DNA of 64,000 bases from Obelidium mucronatum (lineage: Eukaryota > Chytridiomycota > Chytridiomycetes > Chytridiales > Chytriomycetaceae). The notes below the pieces were generated by a model. The model was not told the DNA's origin, did no database searches, and saw only the letters and a list, made by a program, of their open reading frames with translations. The DNA lies in assembly GCA_025765595.1 (NCBI GenBank), contig JAIVFH010000123.1, forward strand, positions 27,344 through 91,343, written 5' to 3'. Both the position numbers and the translations under genes were made by a program. Below are positions 35,833 to 46,744 of the stretch, piece after piece (positions within the stretch are counted from its first letter, which is position 1; every line of letters begins with the position of its first letter).

Positions 35833-36004
35833 TATTTTGAGTGTTTTTTTTCTTTGATACTTCTTTGATTTTTCTTGGTTTTTTGGATTTATCTGGGTTT
35901 TTTTTTGAATTTTTCTTGGATTTTTGGATTTTTCTTTGATTTTTATAGTTGAATAAAAAAATCGTGTAAAATTTTATTTACACTTTAATGCATTTATTTT
36001 AGAT

Positions 36005-36305
36005 TTTTTACATTCAATAGTGCTAATAGGGCCCCAATAGGAGTCCTACTAGGAGTTGTATTAAAGCCATTTGGTTTCCAATTGGCAGAGCAAAATGCTA
36101 TTAGGAGTCCTACTAGGAGCAGACAAATGCTACTAGGAGCAGTCCTATTTGCTCATTTGCAATTAGGAGAGCTACTAGGGCCCCTAATCGGCCCTGATTA
36201 GGCTCCGAATCGGACTAAATCCTAATCAGATCCGATTAGGAGCCCTATTCGGACCCCGAATCGGGCCCTATTCGGACCCCGAATCGCGCGTGCCGCTCGG
36301 ACCCC
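36005..36305. repeat. Right terminal array of the KDZ element
   Basis: Units such as AGTCCTACTAGGAG, CTAATCGGCCC, CCGATTAGGAGCCC and ATTCGGACCCCGAATCG before the end at 36,310. Together with the left array it forms imperfect subterminal inverted repeats. The preceding 35,840-36,000 is T-rich and holds no gene. Confidence 0.75.
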
Positions 36306-37184
36306 GGGCTGTCGTGGAGAAACAGAAAACCAACGCTGCACCAAGATCTGGCAATTGAGCGTGGCTTGGCTCAACTGCAGCATCTGTAATAAGTATCGCA
36401 TATGCCCTGCACACAAGTGTGGGTGGCAGAACGCCTTTGATCAACATGTTTTGAGTCACAATGAGTGAGTGGAGGAACTGAAGTCTATCTTCTTTATTAC
36501 TAATGACAAAACTTTGTGTGAGAGAAAAAGCAAATAAAAATACATATGTTTTGAAGTTTGCAAGGGTGTAGTGTGGAAGATGTGCTTGTGACAATGTTTC
36601 GAATATTTTTGGGGGGTGGTTGGAATGGCAATTTTTTGGTTGGAATGGCAACCTCACTCATTCTGGTTTTCAGGTGGACAAGCATGACATGACAGCAGTT
36701 AGAAAATTAAATAAGTAAAACATGATTACTCAGGTCAAATAACCCTTCTTGAGACAGTTGTGTTGTCTGGAGTTACTTTGGTTTCCAAGTCAATTTTTCT
36801 TAAATTGCCAGGGAAGCAACAGCTTGAAAATGTCCATTTTCTAAAAATAGAATTATTAAAAACCCCCTTCTTAACCCTCAAACCATTTCAACACAGTAGC
36901 AACACCTTTTCTATAAATAGAACTACAAGGAATTGGCCTTCAACCCCCTCAAACTCCCCCTTAACATGACCGGTTGACAAGCAACCTGCAATTATATTTG
37001 GCCCAATGTGGTGATAAATCAAAAATTAGATCTTTGGCAAAGCAACAACTCTTGAAACACTCAGCTCATTTGGCAAAATCAACTTTCTCAACCACAACCA
37101 ACCATCTCCAGCGTATCCAATCCTTGGCAGCCAGTAGTCTCCTACAAATTCAAACCAAGCTCAAGCCTATTATCACCAGAGAAT

Positions 37185-37914
37185 ATGGCTCCCCCAAAAC
37201 CCCCAGTCATGTTTGCCACAAGCTTCAACGAAGCTTTCATCCTTAAGTCCCCATTGTCTCCTTTGGCGCTTGCTACACAACAAATGTGCCCCACAAGATT
37301 ACTTTTCGATGGCCCTATGGGTGATTCATGTGTCTCGCTGGAATTTGGGTCAGAGGACTCTATTTCTTCAGGAACCCGTTCACCAGTTTGGTCTCCATTT
37401 GGTCTTTGTGTGGCTTTTCACGAAACATCACAAAGTTTGGCACTATTCATGAAATATCTCCAGTCTCACTTGCCCCATCACTTTTTCAATGGTTTGTTTT
37501 TGCATTGTACTTCTCTGTTGTTCTCTGTACTCACGGTTGTTTGTTTATCCAGTGACAAGTTGCTTGCATCTCCACCATCTCCTCAATCTCTCACGGCAGT
37601 CTTCTATCCTGGTGCCAATGATTGTGCCGCCTGTTCTGAAGAAACCATCTTTAGAATACCTTATTTAAGACTTTCCTGAATTCAACACTGTTTGTAGTGA
37701 GGTTGGCTATGAGGACTACACTGGAGTCCTTGATGCATATTGTGATTCCAACAGTGCCTCCTCTGCTCCTGCTACACCTGTGGCAGTTTTTAGGGCCTTA
37801 CAGCCTTCAGCTCCTATCCTCCAATTCGCTTCCTTGAGCTCTCAAGCTCCCCACACTCCAGTACTTCAAAGCTCCAGCGTCCCTGCAGATATACATACCA
37901 TCAGGAAGATCTGA
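37185..37914 (+). CDS. Unrecognised three-exon gene (left arm)
   Basis: Starts MAPPKPPVMFATSFNEAF. Introns are proposed at about 37,490-37,552 and 37,612-37,670 (donor after TATCCTG, acceptor TATTTAAG); splicing joins FYP to DFPEFNTVCSEVGYEDYTG and gives an open C-terminus of Ser/Ala/Pro character ending at a TGA near 37,912. Total about 205 residues. No domain recognised. The right-arm copy (50944-51673, minus) keeps every frame and splice site that I checked, so the structure may be under constraint or simply young. Confidence 0.4.
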
Positions 37915-38828
37915 CATTTTCCTCTTTTCCTTTGTTTTTTTCTTTTCTTTCCTTACAAAATCCTGCACCAATCTTCTGCAACTCGTTGGCCAGCCCAACT
38001 GCAGCTCTTGCTAAATCTATGAAGGTCATGTTGGTTGTTTGTTTTTATTTTCTTGTTTGTTGCAGTCCAGAATGCGTGTCTTCTTTCTAATTCAGTTTTA
38101 ATAGGTTTGCGTTCAGCCTGGTGGGGCAAAGCAGCCAGTCACAGTCAACACGACGCTGTAGGTCCAATGTATTGGCAAGAAAAAATCGCTTAATTGTGTC
38201 AGAGGGTTTTCCTTTATTGCATGCGCTTCTGTACTTGGTGATATCACTTTCTCTTTGATCCCACTTTTGCCTGCTTCATCCTTTCCATCTTCTTGTTTCC
38301 TTGTTTTACTTTCAGCCTTTTTGCAACAGATACTAGAAAGCTGAGAATCCGGCTGATTCTGGCAGATGGAATGGGAACAGCGAGCGGGGCAGTGAAGAAT
38401 AACCAGGAAAGTTTGCAGAAAGCGCTGTGGTGGAGACGCGGGGGGTTACCTTCAACATCAATTGCAATGCCACAGATTGCAATCGGAAGATACGGGAATC
38501 AGTTTTGCAAGCTTTGGGTTGAGCAATGTGCATTTATTTACTATCCATTTATTTAATTATTTATAATAAACAGCTATTTTCCTTATTTTATACATTTTTT
38601 GTGACTTATTCTTGAGTTTTAGTGATGGTTGGGGGGTAGCGGCCTGTGAGCCAGTGGCTTGTGGCTCGTTCCCACATAAAAAGGTACAGAGCGGCCTGCT
38701 CACAGGCCGTGGCACAGGTCGCAAGCGGCTCGTTTGCAGCTCGTCAACAGGTCGCAAGCGGCCCGTGAGCGGCTCGTGACACGACCGGTATCGCGACTCG
38801 CGAGGTCCGGCTCGCTTCCCCAATTGTA
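37915..38828. mobile_element. Internally deleted derivative of the KDZ region
   Basis: 37,970-38,333 resembles 22,580-22,935 (KDZ N-terminus through JmjC C-terminus) and 38,334-38,828 resembles 25,665-26,190, with the 2.7 kb between them missing. The right arm has only 18 bp here (AGCTGTTGCTTCCAACTA), so the piece inserted in, or replaced, the left arm alone. Confidence 0.7.
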
Positions 38829-38849
38829 CCAAACACCTTCCCAAGTCAT

Positions 38850-39900
38850 TTATGAGAAACAGCTACTAAAAGAAAATATTGACAATGATGACATAGAAAA
38901 AGAACCAAGTCTAAAAAGGAAATAAGAGGAACTCGAGGTATATGATGACGGAGTCTTTAAAGACCTAAGAAAAGGAAGGATCACCCTGGAAGGGATCAGA
39001 GAAGGAATAGAAATAGAAAGGAAGAGACTCAAAATACCATGAATGATGAAAATAAAGAAACAACAGTCACGCAAGAGGGAATGAACCCCTGGGTAGGTGC
39101 CTAGCATCAAGTACCTTAGGGGCAGTAGCAACCCCCTAGGATGTTTGGTTGTGAGATTGACATTGTGAGTAAATCAAGCTTTTGCAAAGAGCATGGTGCA
39201 TATTGTCGAAGGAGTGCATTATATCTGGGTGTGTGGAAAGGCATTTGGCTGATTCTCGTACTTGTGGCAAGCCAAGCCATATCCATGCGTTGAAAATGAA
39301 ACTGAACCGGCTTTAACGAGATGAAGTACGAAAGTTGGCAAGGAGAAACGGACCAATCGCAAAACCCATAACTGCTACAAACCAGATTTCTGTCAGCAAC
39401 ATCGAACTTGACAAAAACATGGAGAAAAGAGCTCTGAAGTACTCCATTGGCAGACGATACATACTGCGCTTGTTTGTTATTCATTACGCATGTGGGCAGA
39501 TTTGGAATGTTACCAAGATGTTTCACTTTGAACGCCCTTCTTTTGCTGCTCTGAGATACTTTTGAAGCTGATGGGCCATACCCAAATATTGCAGGTTGCT
39601 TGTCAACCTGTCATGTTAAGGGGGAGTTTGAGGGGGTTGGAAGGCAATTCCTTGTAGTTCCATATTTAGGAAATGTAATTTAAAGTTATACCTGAGTTTT
39701 ATTTTTGTGTATTCTTAACATTTGGAAGTTACAACCAATGGGGATTCCCAACTTTATGAAAACAAACATGAAAACAAACAAAGTCTGGAGAATGATCAAA
39801 GCTGAAAAGATTGAAAGGGGTGTGTTCTTTGGGTACTATTTCAAACTAGGGAGCCTGGCTACTGCAACAAACAAAAAACACAAGTCAAGGAAGTAAAAAA
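38850..39900 (+). pseudogene. Possible Ty1/copia integrase remnant (left arm)
   Basis: Plus-strand frames read CEIDIVSKSSFCKEHGAYC, then NIELDKNMEKRALKY with FVIHYACGQIWNVTKMFHFE, and after a Helitron fragment VWRMIKAEKIERGVFFGYY. The order faintly recalls copia GAG-pre-integrase (C-x2-C..SK), the integrase AERxNRTLLExAR helix and the VFxGY segment. Stops and frameshifts are frequent. An LTR-like start (TGTTAGAAAATAAG) follows at about 40,276. Low certainty. Confidence 0.3.
39589..39665 (+). mobile_element. Helitron-like 5' end fragment (left arm)
   Basis: Begins TTGCAGGTTGCTTGTC after A, matches the first 75 bp or so of the 689-bp family, then stops. Mirrored in the right arm at 50,091-50,167. 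Confidence 0.6.
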
Positions 39901-39947
39901 TGGCCTAATCCTGATGCTGGCCACCCAAGACCTGAACAGATTTGGCA

Positions 39948-40052
39948 TACTAACATGCCAGGGTTACCCATACTAACATGCCAGGGTTACCCATACTAAC
40001 ATGCCAGGGTTACCCATATTAACATGCCAGGGTTACCCATACTAACATGCCA
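39948..40052. repeat. 23-bp tandem repeat, about 4.5 units
   Basis: Period 23 bp, core CATGCCAGGGTTACCC, one unit differing by a single base. 40,053-40,365 downstream has no gene; it holds the LTR-like TGTTAGAAAATAAG near 40,276. Confidence 0.9.
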
Positions 40053-40365
40053 AAAAAAAACTTTGTAGAAATTTTTCTGTATATGTTCTCTTTTTCTTGC
40101 TAACAGCCCTAGACTTGAGAGGATATTGACTTAGGTAATACATGTCAATAATGGCTAGGTTAAGTTTGTACTCACCTCTAACCCAGCCCCATGACCATCA
40201 GGTAACATGACAGGTCAAACTGAACCCACTTACATATTTAGAGGAATAATAAAAGGAATTTAAGCTGGTGGGTGTGTTAGAAAATAAGTTGGATGCATTT
40301 CAGGGGCACAACAAATTAAATACCAAGAGGAATTAGTTATACATACTTTTATTATAAAAATAAAT

Positions 40366-40971
40366 ATGGAAAAATATGACAACGAGGCTGACTGTCCTGG
40401 CTTGGATGACTCCCCACTGAGGTTTCAGCTTTTGCTACAATTGCCTTCATCTACAGCATCAGTGGCACTTGTCAAGCCAGAACCAGCTACAACTCCGCTT
40501 CCTCCTTCACTGTCATCTTCTGCCGGCAATGAGAGTTTAAACGGGAAACGTGGTGTAGGAGGAAACACTGTCAGTGAAATCCACACCCTTTGGGTTAGCC
40601 TAAAACGAGCCACGTCTGAAATTAGCAAATTAGACTTGCAAGCACCAATCAACCAAGAGTCATACATTCAATATGATGCCACCTCCAGAGTTGATAAATA
40701 CTTGAAAGCAAATATCAAATTGTACAGATTTCTACTTCACACTGATAACTGTGGCAGAAAATGGGTTGCAGCTGAAGTGTTTGGTGTTGTTAATTCTGGT
40801 ATTGAAAGAATGCAGCGAAAGGACAATGATGTTTGGGCTCCAGTCACTAAAATCTCGAACTTTCCTGCCTGTGTGGCGTTAGTGATATTGGACTTCAAGA
40901 CCATGGCAGGAAAATCATACAATGACAGTGTCTTTGCTGACCCTTCCTGGAAGAAGGTGGCAAAAAAATAG
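40366..40971 (+). CDS. Hypothetical 201-residue protein spanning the palindrome boundary
   Basis: Uninterrupted frame with coding-like composition: acidic N-terminus, Pro/Ser-rich linker, then a globular-looking region (IHTLWVSLKRATSEISKLD, WVAAEVFGVVNSGIERMQ, FPACVALVILDFKTMAGKS). No family recognised. The inverted repeat ends in its fourth codon; the right-arm counterpart keeps only MEKY. Its proximity to the KDZ remnant at 41,040-41,478 may mean it is another element gene. Confidence 0.5.
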   Translation: MEKYDNEADCPGLDDSPLRFQLLLQLPSSTASVALVKPEPATTPLPPSLSSSAGNESLNGKRGVGGNTVSEIHTLWVSLKRATSEISKLDLQAPINQESYIQYDATSRVDKYLKANIKLYRFLLHTDNCGRKWVAAEVFGVVNSGIERMQRKDNDVWAPVTKISNFPACVALVILDFKTMAGKSYNDSVFADPSWKKVAKK

Positions 40972-41039
40972 GGGAATTCTTATTGACCTTTAAGACTGAA
41001 CAAATAAACTGAAGTGAAATTACTAATGCCAACATTCTT

Positions 41040-41478
41040 TGAATCTCAGAATTGATGATATTCCTCCTCCTCTTCTACCTCCTCTTCCACTATTTCAAAC
41101 TGCAGAAGAGCCATCTGTTCAGTAACAACATCCAAATCCTTACCCTTTCTCACTCATTTCTCTTATCCACTAACATGTACATGAGTAACTGCATTCACAT
41201 TGCGAAGAATTTGAGAAATCTGTCCAAACCACACATTTCCATGTTCCGCAACTTGCGTGTTGAATTTTCCCTCTCCTGACTCTGAAGCCACCCAAGAATC
41301 AACAAAATTTGGATTACAGTGCTCTTCACAAAATCCATCCACGTGTGATTTAAAATAAAACTTATCCACTATAAAGCAGACATTGTCGTACACTTCAGTC
41401 TTTCATCGTATGGTCCCTTGTGACGGAGATGTTTCCTGAGGGACAAGTAGATTCGGCATGCTTTGTCATAGTACACAA
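41040..41478 (-). pseudogene. KDZ gene 3' remnant
   Basis: Minus strand reads YYDKACRIYLSLRKHL, then CFIVDKFYFKSHVDGFCEEHCNP, FNTQVAEHGNVWFGQI and a Glu-rich tail. These match the YDKAC, VVDRFHFRNH...FC..NCD and FNTSAAEQ blocks of the other KDZ genes. The upstream part is missing: a Helitron-like 3' end begins at 41,479. Confidence 0.65.
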
Positions 41479-41830
41479 CTAGAGACATACGCTCAGTCAC
41501 TTTGTTTCTTCGCAGTGCAGGTTGCAGCCCAATGGAACCTTGTTTAGGCCAAACGAAGTGAAACCATCTTACTGCCCAGCCTCAACTATTAAAACTAAAC
41601 TTATCATCAAAAAGCAAAGAAAATAAAAAACAAGTTAATAAATAAAACAAATTAAACAGTTAATAAATAAATAAATAAAAAATAAAAAAAATAAAATAAA
41701 ATAAAAATAAAAAAATAAAATAAAAATAACAATAAATAAAAATAAAATAAAATTAAAATTAAAAAAAAAAATAAAAATAAATTAAAATATATTAAAACTA
41801 AAAATAAAAATAAATTAAAGTATATTTTGA
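41479..41830. mobile_element. Helitron-like 3' end fragment followed by A-rich low complexity
   Basis: 41,479-41,528 matches the family 3' end (CTAGAGACATACGC on plus). 41,580-41,825 is almost pure A/T with AATAAA-like units and no gene. Confidence 0.6.
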
Positions 41831-42955
41831 CTCTTCACCCAAAAAAAAATTTTTCCCTACCCCTGTGAAGACGTGTCTGTGAAGAGTACGCAAATATTCA
41901 AAATATTAAAAGGCCCGCTCAAATTTATTCAAGATATAATTGAGCTCTTCACCCCCCAGCCTCTCCCAACGTTTGAGGCACAAAAACCATTTGAAAAACA
42001 TCCTGAAAACTAACACATGCTCTCTGCTACAAGAAATCCGCATGGCACCAATGTGTCAGTTATCGCTCGCTCTCGTGGCAGCGCGATGAACATTGTACCT
42101 GCAGCACTGCTGGAGTCCCCAATACCTGTGCCACGTAGGCGAGGCCGCCCACCAAACTCTCAAAGATTTAGTCCACAGCAATCCTCATCTTTCACATCAG
42201 CTTCCGCAAGTAATTCAAGAAAACGGCAGAGAACTGGAGAAGATGATGGCTCCTTCGAACACCCCCCAACAGCAACAAACACCAATGCTGTTTGTGAAGT
42301 TGAGGAATCTGTTGAGCAAATCAATGACAAAGAAGCTGCATCAGATACGGGTGATGAATACGGTGCTTTCAAAATAGCATCAACACTGCACTTCAACGAG
42401 CAGCTAGCTCTTCGACAGCAATCAGACTGGGCACACAATCAACAGAAAGGGACAAAGATTTATTTGGAACATCAAAAGGAGTACAAGGTGATCTTATTTT
42501 TGTAGTGCATCAGACATTCTAATGTGGTGTTGTCAGAATTGGTGCCGCGAGCAGCAATATCCAGACAAATTTGTGAACGAAACAAGAATGCTAGTATTTC
42601 TTAAACATATTCAGAGCCGAGGCCTCAAAGCGCGTGGTCGAAAGTCTTCAAACACATTTCAAAGAAGGACAACACGAAGCATAGCCGGGAAAATTACAGT
42701 TATTGAGTGACGAGATAAATAAGGAGAAGTTATTTACCGGCATCCTGATTATGAAGCGCTTATGAATGGTAGATCTGATTGAACATTGAGCCACCACTCA
42801 ATAAGAGTGGTTGTGAACGCATTGGTTCATCTGTATTGCTGGCAAAAAACTGATACTGTAAGACTTTTATTTGATAATAAAGAACTATTTCTAACTTCTG
42901 TCCTTGATTGAATTCAGCCAAACAATCCCTATCCATATCCGCGAGAAACATCAAT

Positions 42956-44939
42956 GAGTGAACCTGCGATTTTAGCCAAAAATCTGCAAATTTGGCCACC
43001 CGCACTGACAGTATGAACTCCATCTGCCAACAAACGACAAGCAGCAGACCCTTGCAATTTTAACCATACATTTTTATTAACTCTTATTCATTGGGAAATA
43101 AAGGATATCAAGATCGGATTTACTGAGAGAGATAGAAGGGTTTGTTGCAAGTCACTCCTTGTGGGCAGCTACATGCTCAGCAAAGCGTGGCTCAAAGCTG
43201 CGCTTGTGTAAGGGGCAAATTCGATACTTTTCGCACACACTGCAGTTAAGCCAGGCAGTGCTGCGTTGCCAGATTTTGGTACAACGGTGGTTGTTGACAA
43301 CTGCTTGACAGCATTTCTCATCCTTTGCCCCAGTTTTCCGCAATTGCGCTGCATCCTTTGCCTTCTTTCGATTCTCCTTCCTTTCTTCTATCGATTTTTG
43401 CTTTGCTGACTTCGCTTCCTGCGCTTCCTGTTGAGCATGGTGGAGTTCCTCAAAAGAGTACACCTTGCTGGTTTTGATACACTCCTCAGGCTTTGCATCA
43501 GCTTTCTTCACTTCCGGGGCAGAAGACAGTGAGTTGAAGACACCAAGAAGTTGACTCACGGTTGGATTAAGGGTGTTGGCGGCCTCAGAAGCGCTGGCAA
43601 CGTTGAGATGGGCATTTTTCAAAATGATTTCTTTCGACCACGGAAAAATCCCAGTAGACTTGAAGGCAGATCTGATCAGCTCTGGAGTGATGGCATGACG
43701 TGCTTCCAAAGTGATCTGGGCCATTTCTTCCCCCAAACTTGCCAGGGTACAGTTTGAAAAGCTGAGTTTCTGCTGATACAGGCGGCATATTTTGTTTTTC
43801 AGATTTGCAAAAACAACCTCATCCAACGGTTGTAGGAAGTGTGTGGTATTTGCAGGTAGAAAGAATCCTTGAATCCCAAGCTGGAGGCAGTGGTTTAACA
43901 CGTCAGCCGTTCTGTGTACACTCAGATTGTCCAATAGTAACACAGGTGTCAAGCCAGGATGCAAGAGATCCCATCTGGCCTTAAACACACCCAAAACCGG
44001 GAGCAATTGCTCCTCATTGAGAAACCCGGTTTTGCTGAACACAAATACACAAGGTGTTCCAGTCTTGTGGCGGTTTTCCTTGTCTGGATCGTGCAATTGC
44101 AGATTTCCAAATTTTGTGGGCAAAACAATTACATCAAGAATTCTCTCGCCAGATGCCGTAATAAATGGTATAAAGCTTGCAACACGGCCTCTGGTATCAG
44201 TATGCTCGTTTGGACGATCGATGGTTGTGCTCACGAGCTTTTTTGAGCTTGAGGTGCTGTTTGGAAGCTTCAAACGCATTTCGTCAACATTGGTCAAATG
44301 ACGCCAACTATAGCCTCCAGTAGACATCCAGTTCTCAAACCCTTGCACCCACGTCTTGATTTGCTCAAGGGTAAGCAGATCTGTTCGCGCTTTCGTGATT
44401 GCTTTTGTAATTCCAAGGCGGATACGGCTCTTGTGGCGGCTGTAGAAACGGTCATACCACTTGGGGGCTGTCCAAGAGGAGCCTGGATCCTTTTGCTGGT
44501 GGAAAGCCGTGATCAATGCGATGAAATCAACGCAAGCCATTGGCCGGTGGAAGATAGATCTTGCTTCCAGGAAGGAGACAAACGTTTCCTCCTCTTCATC
44601 TGTGAAGCGCTGGTTGCCGTGGGTACGCCTGTCACTCTTTTCGTTGCTACGAAAGAGTGATCAAACTTGTTCCTTTGAAGTGCCGAGGCGTTGGCTTACT
44701 TGCATTGCTGCCTCGTTGACAGAGGAGCCTGTGTTGATGGCAGCACTCATTGCAGCTAGAACATGAGCCTTGACCATTCCTCCTTCTTGCGATTTAGCCA
44801 GAGTAGACTTTGAAGGCTTCTTTCCAGTTGGGAAAGAGTTGGATGCTGTCAGGCTGTGGCGAAGCATATTTTATTTGAATTATACTTTTTTGTTGTTGGT
44901 CAAATTTGCAGATTTTTGGCTAAAATTGCAGGTTCACTC
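42956..44939 (-). mobile_element. DDE_1 DNA transposon, second family, 1,984 bp
   Basis: Terminal inverted repeats of at least 41 bp with two mismatches, starting GAGTGAACCTGC and containing TTTTAGCCAAAAATCTGC. Target duplication AAT at 42,953-42,955 and 44,940-44,942. It splits the Crypton recombinase and encodes one transposase. Confidence 0.85.
43152..44867 (-). pseudogene. DDE_1 transposase, intact except one in-frame TGA
   Basis: About 571 codons from 44867, broken only by TGA at 44,663-44,661 after SKEQV; the frame continues SLFRSNEKSDRRTHGNQRFT. The core shows NVDEMRLKLP, LLLDNLSVH and FLQPLDEVVF as catalytic-acid contexts. The C-terminus has CTKIW, LNCSVCEKYRICPLHK and FAEHVAAHKE, a probable zinc-binding cluster. 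Similarity to the 29004 transposase is clear throughout but the terminal repeats differ, so these are sister families. A 462-codon version starting at ATG 44,540 lacks the DNA-binding part. Confidence 0.82.
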
Positions 44940-46744
44940 AATCGCAGTTTTTTGAAAGAACACAAGCAGAATTTCTCGAAAGATAAGGCTGCGCGATTGG
45001 ATGATGCTGGACTGGAAGATATTACAATGAGGGTGGACAAAACTCAATGGAGATCGTTGACATTGGGGCTCCTTGAAAACAAAAAGTTCATTGAGCTTGC
45101 TATGCTTCATGTTGATAAGCAGGCGGTTGCGAGGCACCAGCTAGCTCGTGATTGGCATTGGAAGGATGCCTTTTTGTATACGCTGGAGCGCGAAAGTGTC
45201 ACTGGAGGAGATGTTGTTATTTTAGTTGGGCGCACAAATGAGTCGAAAACAAACCATTTTCAACGAGCTGAACATTTTGCATTTTTTCGTCATAAAGATG
45301 TGATGAGTTGTGCATGGGGTTGGATTGTGGAACTACAGGTTTGCTTTTCTTTTTTCTGGATGTTAATTTGTTATTTTTCTTAGCTAAAAAAATCAAATCA
45401 ACCTCAACGTCGCACCGTCCAACCTCAACGTCGCACCCTCCAGGCACGCGGACTGTATTCAGAAATAGCCGGAAAAACATGGCAAAAGCCAGAGGTGTCA
45501 AAGCGCGAACTATTCTACAAGGAAAAGGTGTTGGGGAATCCCACTTACGGCAAAATGTACAAGGCTCTGGATGAACAAATGAAATCCAGCGGCATCATTT
45601 CGAAAGTAAGTTTATGCAACGTGTTTTCTGTGATGCAATGAAACTGATGTTTTTTTAAAAGAAAAAAGCACACCTCAGCCGCGTCAGCGGAAATATGCAA
45701 ATGTTGAATTGCTCTATAGATCCTGGCGCTATGAGCCTGGCGGCACGCAACCGACTGGACTCGCAACTAGCATGCTATCAGTTTAGTTTTTCATGACCTG
45801 CATCACGAGTTCTTGCCAACTGGGAAAAGGAATCAGGTAAATAGGTTGACATAAAAGCGCAGCAATAATATGGTTCAATAGGCACCTATAATTGTCTGCG
45901 GGAACTTACAAAAGTCCCAGACGAGTTGTTGAAATCGGCCTTCAATTTTTTGGATGACGAAGAGGCCAAAGTGGCCATTATGAACAGTTCTACGGCAGCG
46001 AAACTGCTATTTCGGAGATGGATTACATCAGGGTTATGAGGCACCAGCAATCTATGCTGTTTCAGGACATGGCGGAAAAGATGGACAATGTAAGTTAGTT
46101 GGGCATTGGTGATGATAATCTAAATACTATTCAGGCGGAATACATGACTGCTGTTGGAGAAAACAATCCATTCTTGAATTGCTTCTTATTTGATAATGAT
46201 GCATTCAAGGCCTACCGTGAGAGCGCCAGACAATCTCGAGCGTCATTTGGGATCAACGACAGTCATCACGCCCAAATTGAAAGAGCGGTCCCGCTCGTGG
46301 CAACAGCGATTCGGCAATCCCAGCATGAAGGAGTTCAACAGCGTACTGCAATTATGGAGGGCGTTTTGGATGCCAACGAAAAGCTGGACTCTCTGAGCAC
46401 CGAGGTCCGAAGCAACAATGCGGCCATCTTGAGACTGGACTGTCACATGGCGGCAGTTTCGCAGGAGAAGCACTTAATTCGCGATGAATATTTGGTAACT
46501 TTCTTTCTTTATTTGATATGCCACACTAATGGATTTCTTTCAAAGGGGTGTGAAGTGGGAATTCACTTCACTGGGGTTTCTTCAATTCACTTTATTTTAT
46601 CTTTATTTACACACTTATTTATTTATGATTTATTTGGTTATTTATTATTTATTTATTTGTGTTGGGGGAATGGGATTTCTTTGTTGCAGATTTACATTTT
46701 GTGGGGGAAACTACAAAAAGGGGATGCGGTGAAGAAATAAAATA

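Larger units (their letters stand above)
30590..36310 (+). mobile_element. KDZ-type two-gene DNA transposon, 5,721 bp, 9-bp target duplication
   Basis: Flanked by GTCGTGGAG at 30,581-30,589 and 36,311-36,319; the right arm has the single-copy site (near 52,540). Near both ends the inverted motif CGAGCGGCACGCGCGATTCGG-type occurs (left 30,602, right complement at 36,282), followed by arrays of ATTCGGA/GATTAGGAGC units. It carries two divergent genes, a CxC5/CxC6 KDZ gene (minus) and an accessory gene (plus). It lies within the DDE_1 transposase. Confidence 0.8.
28962..36659 (+). mobile_element. DDE_1 (pogo/Tigger-like) DNA transposon, 1.97 kb, itself split by a KDZ element
   Basis: Terminal inverted repeats start GAGTGAAATTGCCAATCC (left) and GAGTGAGGTTGCCATTCC (right, reversed), both leading into AACCAAAAAATTGC. 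Flanking ATT at 28,959-28,961 and 36,660-36,662 is a 3-bp target duplication; copy 1 of the Helitron shows the unoccupied ATT. Without the 5.7-kb insertion the element is 1,968 bp, the same as the right-arm copy. Confidence 0.8.
28601..36991 (-). mobile_element. Helitron-like element, copy 3, interrupted by a DDE_1 element
   Basis: The 3' end (CTAG, minus strand) is at 28,601 and the 5' end (TTGCAGG) at 36,991. Removing the inserted 28962-36659 plus one 3-bp target copy leaves 690 bp, matching the 689-bp copies. The uninterrupted junction is visible in copy 1 near 20,842 (GCTTATTCTGG). Confidence 0.75.
20791..40378. repeat. Left arm of giant inverted repeat
   Basis: Reverse-complementary to 49,379-64,000. 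Position sums are constant in blocks: 85,202 (outermost), 85,218, 85,875, 83,128, 88,858 and about 89,752-89,756 (innermost); each step equals an insertion or deletion private to one arm. The inner end falls at 40,378, four codons into the ORF at 40366. The outer end lies beyond the window, because the right arm is still homologous at base 64,000 (to 20,791). Confidence 0.93.

Noticed and set aside
37328..37555. Overlapping alternative-frame ORFs (75-79 codons) in the unknown gene
   Set aside because: Both are shadows of the longer frame beginning MAPPKPPVM and carry no independent splice support.
39948..40052. Possible CRISPR or telomeric array
   Set aside because: Units are directly tandem without unique spacers, and the TTACCC-like part does not form uninterrupted telomere repeats.
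46590..46730. C-terminal hydrophobic extension of the Crypton coiled-coil ORF as a membrane domain
   Set aside because: The frame passes a good donor (GTAACT after DEYL) into T-rich intronic sequence, so the hydrophobic residues are translated intron.
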